Source: Micromonospora trifolii (GTDB taxonomy: Bacteria > Actinomycetota > Actinomycetes > Mycobacteriales > Micromonosporaceae). From it: DNA of 64,000 nt. The stretch is from NCBI RefSeq assembly GCF_022229005.1, contig NZ_JAKKFD010000021.1:62001-126000 (forward strand), in the 5' to 3' direction. The notes beneath the pieces are model-generated. The model did no database searches and was not told the origin of the DNA. It saw only the letters and a program-made list of their open reading frames with translations. The position numbers and the translations under genes are program-made. This document shows, piece after piece, positions 54,740 to 61,952 of this stretch (position 1 is the first letter of the stretch; every line of letters begins with the position of its first letter).

Positions 54740-55273
54740 TTAGTCCAGGCCCCAGGTGAACGCCTGGTTGTTCGAGGTCGTGTAGCAGGTGAACTGCATC
54801 ATGTCGGCGCCGTTCTGCGTGGAGTTGCCCTCCACCGCCATGCACTTGCCGGTGCCACGGTTCTTCAGCTGGTAGTAGTCGGCGAACCCGGAGGTGAAGA
54901 GCTTGATCGGCAGCCACTGGTCGTTGAGGCGGGCGTCGCCGCACCCCTGCGTGACGATCTTCGCCCGCTCGGTGGTCACCGCGCCGCGGACGGCCATGCA
55001 CTTTCCGCCGTTGCGGTAGGAGATCTGGTAGTAGCCCGAGCTGGTCGTGGTGAAGTTCCAGTTGCGGAGCGGTCCCCTGTCGCAGAGATGCTGATCGACC
55101 ACGGTCCCGCTCGCCGACGCGTACGCCTCGGGGTGGATGCAGTAGTCGTTCGTGAATGGCTGGATCACCCACGGGCCGGTGGTGGCTGCCGCCGCCGGGC
55201 TGCCGGTGCCGACCAGCGTCGCCGCGATCATGGCGAGCGCCGCCACCAGGCCGGTGATCGTTCTGCGCTTCAT
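54740..55273 (-). CDS. secreted ricin-type (RICIN) lectin, copy 1
   Basis: 177 residues from the ATG at 55273. A Sec signal peptide (MKRRTITGLVAALAMIAATL, cleavage near GSPAAAA) precedes a beta-trefoil ricin B-like domain: three repeats are visible around GPWVIQPFTNDYCIHPEAYA, YQISYRNGGKCMAVRGAVTT and YYQLKNRGTGKCMAVEGNST. It should bind carbohydrate outside the cell. It is a tandem duplicate of the next gene, with a near-identical leader (AGGAGCCTTTCC site). Confidence 0.88.
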   Translation of the reverse strand: MKRRTITGLVAALAMIAATLVGTGSPAAAATTGPWVIQPFTNDYCIHPEAYASASGTVVDQHLCDRGPLRNWNFTTTSSGYYQISYRNGGKCMAVRGAVTTERAKIVTQGCGDARLNDQWLPIKLFTSGFADYYQLKNRGTGKCMAVEGNSTQNGADMMQFTCYTTSNNQAFTWGLD

Positions 55274-55358
55274 GAGGAGCCTTTCCTTTGTCCAATATGG
55301 AGGCTGGGTAAGGCTAACGATCATGCTCGATGCGCGCCACCGTGGGCGGCGGGTGGGC

Positions 55359-55433
55359 GATCCGCTCGCGTCCACGGAAATCGGGGTGTCCCAGGAGCGC
55401 GAACACCCCGACTCCACGAAACTTGAGTCGATC
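55359..55433. repeat. 75-nt palindromic repeat, family member 3
   Basis: Ends GATCCGCTCG and GAGTCGATC, core TCGGGGTGTCC... GAACACCCCGA. Same length as the copies at 36272 and 53362. It lies between the two tandem lectin genes and probably ends transcription of the upstream copy. Confidence 0.8.
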
Positions 55434-55451
55434 TCTGCCCCGGGGCGTTGC

Positions 55452-55988
55452 TTACGACGGGGAGAACCAGGTGAAGGCTTGGTTGTTCGACGTCGTGTAG
55501 CAGGTGAACTGCATCATGTCGGCGCCGCTCTGCACCGAGTTGCCCTCCACTGCCATGCACTTGCCGGTGTTGCGGTTCTTCAACTGGTAGTAGTCGGAAC
55601 CACCGGAGCCGAAGAGTTTGATTGGCAGCCACTGGTCGTTGAGGCGGGCGTCGCCGCACACCTGCGTAGCGATCTTCGCCCGCTCGGTGGTCACCGCGCC
55701 GCGGACGGCCATGCACCGTCCGCCGTTGCGGTAGGAGATGTGGTAGTAGCCCGAACTGGTCGTGGTGAAGATCCAGTTACGGCTCAGTCCGCCCTCGCAG
55801 AGGCGCTGTTCGACCACGACGTTGAGCGCCGACGAGTAGCCCGCCGGGTGGAGGCAGTAGAGGTTCGTGAAGGGCTGGACAATCCACGGGCCGGAGGAGG
55901 CCGCCGCCGCTGGACTGCCGGTGCCGATCAGCGTCGCCGCGATCATGGCGAACATCGCCACCAGGCTGGTCATCGTTCTGCGCTTCAT
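55452..55988 (-). CDS. secreted ricin-type (RICIN) lectin, copy 2
   Basis: 178 residues from the ATG at 55988. Signal peptide MKRRTMTSLVAMFAMIAATL and three ricin-trefoil repeats as in copy 1; the two mature proteins look about 80% identical by eye, with differences such as YCLHPAGYSSALNVVVEQRL versus YCIHPEAYASASGTVVDQHL. The 50-nt leader is shared with copy 1 almost unchanged, so the duplication included the promoter. Both genes are leftward. Confidence 0.88.
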   Translation of the reverse strand: MKRRTMTSLVAMFAMIAATLIGTGSPAAAASSGPWIVQPFTNLYCLHPAGYSSALNVVVEQRLCEGGLSRNWIFTTTSSGYYHISYRNGGRCMAVRGAVTTERAKIATQVCGDARLNDQWLPIKLFGSGGSDYYQLKNRNTGKCMAVEGNSVQSGADMMQFTCYTTSNNQAFTWFSPS

Positions 55989-56086
55989 GAGGGGCCTTTC
56001 CTTTGTCCAATATGGAGGCTGGGTAAGGCTAACGATCATGTTCGATGCCCGCCACTCGGGGCAGACCGAGATGCGCCGCCGCCCCC

Positions 56087-57019
56087 TCAGCGCCGCGACG
56101 GCTCAGGCAGGTTCTCGCGCGCCCACTCGGCGAACGTTGTGAGGGGAATGCCGAGGGCCCGCGCGTACTCCGGGCGAGCGGGTTGGCCGGCAACGTTCAT
56201 CTGCTCGTGGGAAGTGCCGGCCCACTCCGGCATCCCGGCGGCGACCGCGTCCTCCTCGGTCATGTTCGGCGCGATCAGCTCGGCGCCCAGCGCGTCGGAG
56301 AGCGTCTTCGCGATCTCCGTCATCGTCAGGTGGTCGCTCGCCAGTTCCAGCTCGACTCGGTGGAACCGATGGGGATCGGCGATGGCCGCGGCGGCTGCGC
56401 GGCCGATGTCGTCGACCGCGACGAGGGAGAGTGAGGTCTGTGGCTTGATAACCGTCGCCAGGCCTCCGGCGACGCCCCGGGGGAGCAGGTAGGCCGCCGA
56501 GGGTAGGAGGTTGTCCATGAAGAAGCCCGGCTTGATGAGCGTCCAGTACGGGAAGCCCGCCTCGCGGACGCGATCCTGGATGCCGGCCTTGGCGGTGTAG
56601 TAGGGCTCCATGGCCGCCCACCGACCCTCGGTCCAGCCGGGCGTCCCGGTGTGCTGGCCGGCCCCGCTCACGGACGTGTGCACGAACTGCGGCACCTCGG
56701 CGGTCAGCGCGGCTGCGATCAGGTTGACGGCCTGCGCCAGCTCGCCGTCGAAGTCGATGCCGTTGTCAGTCATCGCGGGCATCTGCACCGAGAAGACGGC
56801 CCGTGCTCCGTGCGCGGCCCGGACCAGCGAGTCCCGATCGTCGAGGTCGCCGGTGACCAGTTCGGCGCCGAGGGCCTCGACCGCCCGTGCGCGGTCGGTC
56901 GCGGGATCGCGGACCAGAGCCCGGACGGGTGCGCCGGACGCGAGCAGGGCGCGAGCGGTGGCGCCGCCCTGCCTTCCCGTGGCGCCGGTGACCAAAACGG
57001 GTGCGGATTCAGTAGGCAT
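56087..57019 (-). CDS. NmrA/NAD(P)H-binding family oxidoreductase-like protein
   Basis: 310 residues with the short-chain atypical Rossmann motif VLVTGATGRQGGATARALL at the start and GARAVFSVQMPAM further on, as in NmrA/QOR2-like proteins. There is no YxxxK catalytic pair in normal position, so it may be a redox sensor or an NADPH-dependent reductase. AGGAGA precedes the ATG at 57019. It is divergent from a TetR regulator, with a perfect palindrome between them, so it is likely the regulator's target. Confidence 0.85.
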   Translation of the reverse strand: MPTESAPVLVTGATGRQGGATARALLASGAPVRALVRDPATDRARAVEALGAELVTGDLDDRDSLVRAAHGARAVFSVQMPAMTDNGIDFDGELAQAVNLIAAALTAEVPQFVHTSVSGAGQHTGTPGWTEGRWAAMEPYYTAKAGIQDRVREAGFPYWTLIKPGFFMDNLLPSAAYLLPRGVAGGLATVIKPQTSLSLVAVDDIGRAAAAAIADPHRFHRVELELASDHLTMTEIAKTLSDALGAELIAPNMTEEDAVAAGMPEWAGTSHEQMNVAGQPARPEYARALGIPLTTFAEWARENLPEPSRR

Positions 57020-57038
57020 GGAGGGTCTCCTGTCACGG

Positions 57039-57077
57039 GCGAAGCATAAACGGCGGGGCCCGCCGTTTATGCTTCGC
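57039..57077. promoter_or_regulatory. 39-nt perfect palindrome, probable TetR operator
   Basis: GCGAAGCATAAACGGCG (57039-57055) and CGCCGTTTATGCTTCGC (57061-57077) are exact complements around GGGCC. It occupies the 103-nt space between the divergent nmrA-like gene and tetR gene. A second, smaller partial repeat GGCGGACCCCGCC lies at about 57086-57098. Confidence 0.75.
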
Positions 57078-57122
57078 TAAGATACGGCGGACCCCGCCAC
57101 TTAGCAACCGTGAGGTGACGCC

Positions 57123-57692
57123 ATGTCCAGCCAGCGAGCGGATGCCCGGCGCAACTACGCGCGCCTGCTGACCGTGGCCGAACAGGAGATCGCCGCCCAC
57201 GGCGCCGACGCGTCCCTGGAGCAGATCGCCCGCATCGCCGGAGTCGGCTCGGGTACCGTGCGCCGACACTTCCCCAGCCGCCACGCGCTGCTGGACGCCG
57301 TCTTCCGTGGCGTGATCGAAAACCTCGGTGCCCGCGCCCGGGAGCTTTCCGGCGCCGCCGACGCGCGGGCCGCGCTGCTGGACTGGCTCGCCGCCGTCAA
57401 CGGGAGCGTCGCCACCATCAGGGGCCTGGCCATCGCGCTGACCCGCGACTGCACGGCCAACCCCACCGAGGCTCACGAGCACTGCGCCTCCGCGCAGCTC
57501 ACCGAGGCGGGCGACCCACTCGTTCGTCGCGCCGTGCAGGGCGGCGCGGTCGCGCCAGACGTGACCATCGCCGATCTGCTCGCGCTCATCACCGGCATCG
57601 CTCTGGCAACCGAGCACCACCAGGATCCCGCCGCCGCCGCGACCCGACTGCTCGACCTGGCGGTAGCGGGAATCAGCCCAGGGGCAGGGTAA
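57123..57692 (+). CDS. TetR family transcriptional regulator
   Basis: 189 residues. The N-terminal helix-turn-helix is ARLLTVAEQEIAAHGADASL then GVGSGTVRRHFPSRHALLDAV. The C-terminal half is a helical ligand-binding domain (LLALITGIALATEHHQDPAA). It probably represses the divergent nmrA-like gene and itself through the 39-nt palindrome. The ligand is unknown. A hairpin at 57728 ends the transcript. Confidence 0.9.
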   Translation: MSSQRADARRNYARLLTVAEQEIAAHGADASLEQIARIAGVGSGTVRRHFPSRHALLDAVFRGVIENLGARARELSGAADARAALLDWLAAVNGSVATIRGLAIALTRDCTANPTEAHEHCASAQLTEAGDPLVRRAVQGGAVAPDVTIADLLALITGIALATEHHQDPAAAATRLLDLAVAGISPGAG

Positions 57693-57727
57693 GCGCGCCT
57701 GCCCCTACCCCGACCCCGCCCCTGGCT

Positions 57728-57795
57728 GATCATGGAGTTGTGGTGCTGGCTTGGGATGCATCGCGGCTTTTGTGGCCCACCACAACTCCATGATC
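57728..57795. repeat. 68-nt inverted repeat, bidirectional terminator or REP
   Basis: GATCATGGAGTTGTGGTG (57728-57745) is exactly complementary to CACCACAACTCCATGATC (57778-57795). The loop is 32 nt. It lies between the convergent tetR and HxlR-SCP2 stops, the right place for a shared terminator. Confidence 0.8.
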
Positions 57796-57847
57796 GACCA
57801 CGGCCAGGGCGGGCGGGCCGGCCGGCGGGGCGAGCGGGTGGTGGGCG

Positions 57848-58513
57848 TCAGGGGGTGGGGGGCTGGGGCGAGGGGGTGAACGGGGCCAGGAGCAGATCGG
57901 TGAGGCGCCGCCTGGCGTCCTCGTCGCCGCTCAACCGCAGTGCGCCCGACTCCAGCGCCGCGTCCATGGTGATCTCCTGGCCGCAGACGGCCCGGAGGGT
58001 GTCGAGGTCGGTGCTGAGCGTCGCGTCGGGGTCGGACGCGGTGCCCCGCCGGAGCTGCACCGTATCGCCGGCGACGTCGGCGAGGTACGTGTCGGAGTCG
58101 ATGTGGAACGCGTAGCTGCCGGCGAGTGCCGGGGCTCGCGCCGGGTCGAACGCCGCCTTGATGCTCAGCAGCAGGGAGTCGACGCCGAGGGGGCCGTCGG
58201 GAGGCTGGGGGGACTGACTTCCCCAGCGTCCGAACTGAAGGAGGATCGGCTCCAGGGCGCGGCCCCATTCGGTCAGCTCGTAGAGGTGGACCCGCGTCGG
58301 CGGGCCCAGGTCCCGCCGGTGCACCACGCCGTGCTCGGTCAACTGGCGCAGCCGCTGGCTCAGCACGTTCGGGCTCACGCCCGGTAGTCCGCCGAGCAGG
58401 TCGTTGAACCGCCGAGGGCCGAGCAGAAGGTCGCGTACCACCAGCAGCGCCCACCGCTCGCCGATGATGTCCAGTCCACGCGCGACACCGCACGGATCTC
58501 CGTAACTACGCAT
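57848..58513 (-). CDS. HxlR regulator with C-terminal SCP2-like domain
   Basis: 221 residues from the ATG at 58513 (MRSYGDPCGVARGLDIIGER); further ATG codons upstream are possible. Residues 1-100 are an HxlR winged helix (WALLVVRDLLLGPRRFNDLL; VSPNVLSQRLRQLTEHGVV). Residues about 110-205 resemble an SCP2/sterol-carrier domain (GSYAFHIDSDTYLADVAGDT), a combination common in actinobacteria and probably ligand-binding. It is divergent from the PPOX gene at 58598. Confidence 0.88.
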   Translation of the reverse strand: MRSYGDPCGVARGLDIIGERWALLVVRDLLLGPRRFNDLLGGLPGVSPNVLSQRLRQLTEHGVVHRRDLGPPTRVHLYELTEWGRALEPILLQFGRWGSQSPQPPDGPLGVDSLLLSIKAAFDPARAPALAGSYAFHIDSDTYLADVAGDTVQLRRGTASDPDATLSTDLDTLRAVCGQEITMDAALESGALRLSGDEDARRRLTDLLLAPFTPSPQPPTP

Positions 58514-58532
58514 GCCGCTCATGGCGCCCACT

Positions 58533-58587
58533 CTAGCTGGGTCCTAATTCAGGAGTATCACTTGTTCTTTAGGAGTTGGACCCCTAG
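58533..58587. promoter_or_regulatory. nested inverted repeats between HxlR and PPOX genes
   Basis: CTAG-NN-GGGTCC (58533-58544) mirrors GGACCC-CTAG (58578-58587), and TCCTAA (58542-58547) mirrors TTAGGA (58569-58574). AGGAGT also repeats directly at 58551 and 58571. The position, between divergent starts at 58513 and 58598, suits an operator for the HxlR protein. Confidence 0.55.
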
Positions 58588-58597
58588 CGTGGCTCAC

Positions 58598-59095
58598 ATG
58601 AGCCTGCCGCAAGGTGACGTCAAGCTGCTGGACACCCCGTTGGCCCGCCGTCTGCTCGCCGCGTCCCTGGTGGCACGCCTCGCCTACACCAGCAGGGACG
58701 GCACGCCGCGGCTGATCCCGGTGAACTTCCTGTGGACCGGCGACGAGCTGGTCGTCGGCGCGTTCGCCGGCACGTACAAGATCCGTGACCTGAGCGCCCG
58801 GCCGGACGTGGCGGTCTGCATCGACACCGCGGACGGGCTTCCGGAAGTGCTCATGCTGCGCGGCAGGGTCACCATGACCGAGGTCGCGGGTGTCCTGCCG
58901 GAGTACGCGACGATCCAGCGCGCGGGGATGGGCGACGAGATGGGCGACGCCTACCTGGCAGCGATCGATCAGCCGGGCCTGCGGATGGTCCGGATCGGCC
59001 TGCGCCCCGCCTGGGTCGGCGTCGTCGACTTCCAGGAGCGGTTCCCGGCTCGCACACCGCAACCCGTCCGAGCCGCGCTCGGCGGCGGCCACTGA
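58598..59095 (+). CDS. PPOX-class FMN/F420-binding split-barrel protein
   Basis: 165 residues from the ATG at 58598. RLAYTSRDGTPRLIPVNFLW is the N-terminal flavin-binding strand of pyridoxamine-phosphate-oxidase-like proteins, and GAFAGTYKIRDLSARPDVAV the second strand pair. The family includes F420-dependent reductases and haem oxygenases; the cofactor cannot be decided here. It is probably controlled by the divergent HxlR-SCP2 regulator. A remnant of a related gene lies at 5959. Confidence 0.85.
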   Translation: MSLPQGDVKLLDTPLARRLLAASLVARLAYTSRDGTPRLIPVNFLWTGDELVVGAFAGTYKIRDLSARPDVAVCIDTADGLPEVLMLRGRVTMTEVAGVLPEYATIQRAGMGDEMGDAYLAAIDQPGLRMVRIGLRPAWVGVVDFQERFPARTPQPVRAALGGGH

Positions 59096-59153
59096 TCAGC
59101 ACGCCAAGGACCCGGATCCTCGGGGCTCACCACACATAAGGGCGAGGACGACG

Positions 59154-59720
59154 TTGCGCAAGATCGTCGTGTCGATGTGGACCACGCTGGACGGATTCGT
59201 CGCCGGCCCCGACGACGAGATGGACTGGCTGCTGGTCGACGACCACCTGCAAAAATACGAGCGGGCCCTGGTGGACAACGCCGGCAGCCTGTTGCTGGGC
59301 CGGATCACGCACGCCGACTTCGCCGGCCACTGGCCGTCGACCGCCCAGAACCCCGACCAGCCGGACGACGTACGAGGGTATGCCCAACGCCTCGACGCGC
59401 TGGAGAAGATCGTCGTCTCCGCCTCGGGAAACACCGCCACCTGGACGAACACCCGGCGGCTCACCCGCCTGGACGCCGACGAGATCACCGAGATCAAGCG
59501 GGGGCCCGGCGGCGACATCGTGGTCTACGGCAGTCTCACAGTGATCCGGTCCCTCGCCGATCTCCGGCTCATCGACGAACTGCACCTCCTGGTGCACCCA
59601 GTGTTCCTTCGCCAGGGCAAGGCGTTGTTCGACGGTGGTCAGCCGCCGGCACGATTGGACCTGGTGTCCGCCGAACCCTTCGCCTCCGGTGTCGTCCTGC
59701 TGAGGTACCACCCGGCCTGA
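59154..59720 (+). CDS. dihydrofolate-reductase-family (RibD C-terminal-like) protein
   Basis: 188 residues from a TTG at 59154 preceded by GAGGAC; GTG at 59169 is an alternative. RKIVVSMWTTLDGFVAGPDD is the typical start of the RibD-C/DHFR-like reductases, with LLLGRITHADFAGHWP and GGDIVVYGSLTVIRSLADLR (nucleotide-binding GS) downstream. These proteins use NADPH on pteridine-like or unknown substrates and are abundant in actinobacteria. It starts 58 nt after the PPOX stop and may share its transcript. Confidence 0.87.
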   Translation: MRKIVVSMWTTLDGFVAGPDDEMDWLLVDDHLQKYERALVDNAGSLLLGRITHADFAGHWPSTAQNPDQPDDVRGYAQRLDALEKIVVSASGNTATWTNTRRLTRLDADEITEIKRGPGGDIVVYGSLTVIRSLADLRLIDELHLLVHPVFLRQGKALFDGGQPPARLDLVSAEPFASGVVLLRYHPA

Positions 59721-59725
59721 CGAGC

Positions 59726-60445
59726 TCAGGTGGTGCGGTCGGGCACCACGCAGCCGTCCGGGGCGCACATTCCCTCGGCCGCACCGACAACCGGCAGCGG
59801 CTGCGGGGTCGGGTGGCTCTCGGCCCACGCCTTCTCGATGACCGTGAGCAGGTCGTCGAGGCCGATCGCCCCGGGGACGGCGAAGCGGCCGTCGAAGACG
59901 AGGAACGGCGCGCCGCGTGCCCCGAGTCGCTGTGCCTCGCGCTGGTCGGCCGCCACGCGGGCCCGGTAGCGGCGGCTTCGCAGGGCGTCGGCCGCCCCGG
60001 CGCTGTCCAGACCCACCTCGGCGGCGAAGTCGAGGACCTCCTCGACGGTCCACAGCTTGCGGGCCTGCCCGAAGTGCGCGCGGAACATCGCTGTCCAGAT
60101 TTCGGTGCCGCGCCCCTGGTCGGTCGCGTACGCGAGCAGTTCGTGGGCGAAATCTGTCGGCCCGAGCGTGCGGTCCACGGCGTGGTAGGGGGTCAAACCC
60201 TCCGCCTCGGCCGCCTGCTCGATGGGCCGCAGGACCCGGTCGACTGTCGTCGCGGGAGCCCCCGCCATCGTGATCAGCTCCCGTTGGCTGACGCCCGCGC
60301 GGGGCAGGTCGGGATGCAGCTGGAATGACCTGTGGATCACCTGGACCTGTTCGCCGTACGGGAGCCGGTCCAGGGCATGGTGGAGCCGGTGGTCCATCAG
60401 CCCGCAGTACGGGCAGACGATGTCCGACCAGAACTCGATCTTCAT
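59726..60445 (-). CDS. DsbA-family oxidoreductase (FrnE-like)
   Basis: 239 residues, no signal peptide. The thioredoxin fold begins EFWSDIVCPYCGLMDHRLHH with CPYC (C11, C14) as redox site, followed by an inserted helical domain and the cis-Pro loop GARGAPFLVFDGRFAVPGAI. FrnE-like cytosolic proteins act in oxidative stress and in some polyketide pathways. Two extra cysteines (MCAPDGC) are near the C-terminus. GAGGAGGAG precedes the ATG. It is divergent from an HxlR gene. Confidence 0.9.
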   Translation of the reverse strand: MKIEFWSDIVCPYCGLMDHRLHHALDRLPYGEQVQVIHRSFQLHPDLPRAGVSQRELITMAGAPATTVDRVLRPIEQAAEAEGLTPYHAVDRTLGPTDFAHELLAYATDQGRGTEIWTAMFRAHFGQARKLWTVEEVLDFAAEVGLDSAGAADALRSRRYRARVAADQREAQRLGARGAPFLVFDGRFAVPGAIGLDDLLTVIEKAWAESHPTPQPLPVVGAAEGMCAPDGCVVPDRTT

Positions 60446-60564
60446 GGTGCTCCTCCTCGATTCTCACTTCTTGTTCGTAGGGCCATGATGCGTCAGAATC
60501 GGAGAGCCACAAAAGGTACATTCATGTGCGTAGCGCGGGCTGCGCGGAGGGATGGCGGGCGGGG

Positions 60565-60996
60565 ATGAGCGCAGGAGATCTTCGGCGCAGGCGCACCAAC
60601 GTCCGGGGGAACGTCCGGGCCGCTCCGGGGCCCTGCGCGCACTGGAACGACGAGGACGCCGACTTCATCCGGGAGGTCCTCGACCTCGTCGGCGACAAGT
60701 GGAGCGTGCTGATCATCGGCACGCTCGCCGACGGCCCCGTCCGCTACTCGGACCTGGGCGACGCGATCCCCGGTATCTCCCAGCGCATGCTCACGCTGAC
60801 CCTGAAACACCTCCAGCGCACCGGCCTCGTGACCCGGACGTCGTACCCCGAGGTGCCACCCCGCGTCGAATACGCCCTCACCGACCTGGGCACGTCACTG
60901 CTCTCCACAGTTCTGGCCCTGGCGGCGTGGTCCGCCGACCACCACGCCGAGATCCGCCGCCACCAGACGGCGTACGACACCCGCGCCGCGACCTGA
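60565..60996 (+). CDS. HxlR family winged-helix regulator
   Basis: 143 residues from the ATG at 60565; an upstream GTG at 60526 is possible. The HxlR core reads CAHWNDEDADFIREVLDLVG, KWSVLIIGTLADGPVRYSDL and GISQRMLTLTLKHLQRTGLV, with the conserved Cys before the first helix. It is divergent from the DsbA gene, its likely target. AAAAGGTACA at 60511 resembles the site before the HxlR gene at 6484. Confidence 0.88.
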   Translation: MSAGDLRRRRTNVRGNVRAAPGPCAHWNDEDADFIREVLDLVGDKWSVLIIGTLADGPVRYSDLGDAIPGISQRMLTLTLKHLQRTGLVTRTSYPEVPPRVEYALTDLGTSLLSTVLALAAWSADHHAEIRRHQTAYDTRAAT

Positions 60997-61001
60997 CCGA
61001 C

Positions 61002-61925
61002 TCATGCTCCCAGTTGGGCGACGACCACCCGGGTCGCCTGGGCGATGAGGGCGTCGTCGGGGGTGGCGTCCTTCGTGTCGCGGCTGGACAGCACGGCGAT
61101 CACGATCGGGGCCCGGTCGGGCGGCCAGAGCACCGCGATGTCGTTGCGGGTGCCGTACCCGCCGGTCCCGGTCTTGTCCCCGACCACCCAGCCGGCCGGC
61201 ACCCCGGCGCGGACCAGCCCCGCGCCGGTGGTGTTGCCCCGCAGCCAGCCGCACAGCACGTCACGGTCCGCCGGTTCCAGGACGTCCCCCACTGTGTACG
61301 CCCGGAGGTCGCGCACCAGGGCCCGGGCGGTGCTGGTGTCCCGCTTGTCGCCGGGTGTTGCCTCGTTCAGCGCGGTCTCGTAGCGGGCGACGTCGGTGAC
61401 CGTGTCGCCGACCGCGCGCAGCTTCGACTCGAACCCCGCCGGCCCGCCGAGGTGGCGCAGCAGCAGGTTGCCGGCCGTGTTGTCGCTGTAGCGCACCGCG
61501 GCGTCGGCGAGGGCGCGCAGGCGCATTCCCTCGCCGACGTGCTTCTCGGTGATGGGGGAGTGCGCCACCAGGTCCCGCGCCGAGTACCGCACCACCCCAT
61601 CGAGTTGCGCGTCGGTGGTGCCGTCGAGCACCTCGGCCGCAGCGAGTGCCTTCCACGTCGAGGCGTACGCGAACCGATCGTCGGCGCGGTACTCCACGGT
61701 GCGGCCGGTGCCCGTGTCGACGGCGTAGATCCCCAGCCGCGCCCCGAACTGCTCCTCCAGCCGCCGGAACTCCTGATCGGCGGCCGGCGACGGGGCGAGC
61801 GACACCTGCGGGCTCGGCGTCGTCCGCGCCTCGGTGGCGTCGCCGCCGCCGTTGCACCCCGCCAACGACACCACTGTCGACGCCGTGGCCACCACGATCG
61901 CCAGCCGTCGGACCGAAACCGCCAT
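61002..61925 (-). CDS. class A beta-lactamase, probable lipoprotein
   Basis: 307 residues. A lipobox (VVSLAGC) follows a short hydrophobic signal, so it is probably membrane-tethered outside. Active-site motifs: STWK (Ser70-x-x-Lys73), SDN (130-132), ETALNE (Glu166 region) and DKTGTGG (Lys234-Thr-Gly). All are complete, so hydrolysis of penicillins or cephalosporins is expected, with no prediction of spectrum. AGGAGG precedes the ATG at 61925. It lies 27 nt after the rph-like stop, so the two are probably one transcript. Confidence 0.93.
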   Translation of the reverse strand: MAVSVRRLAIVVATASTVVSLAGCNGGGDATEARTTPSPQVSLAPSPAADQEFRRLEEQFGARLGIYAVDTGTGRTVEYRADDRFAYASTWKALAAAEVLDGTTDAQLDGVVRYSARDLVAHSPITEKHVGEGMRLRALADAAVRYSDNTAGNLLLRHLGGPAGFESKLRAVGDTVTDVARYETALNEATPGDKRDTSTARALVRDLRAYTVGDVLEPADRDVLCGWLRGNTTGAGLVRAGVPAGWVVGDKTGTGGYGTRNDIAVLWPPDRAPIVIAVLSSRDTKDATPDDALIAQATRVVVAQLGA

Positions 61926-61952
61926 CGTCGTTCCTCCTGAGGGTGCCGACGG

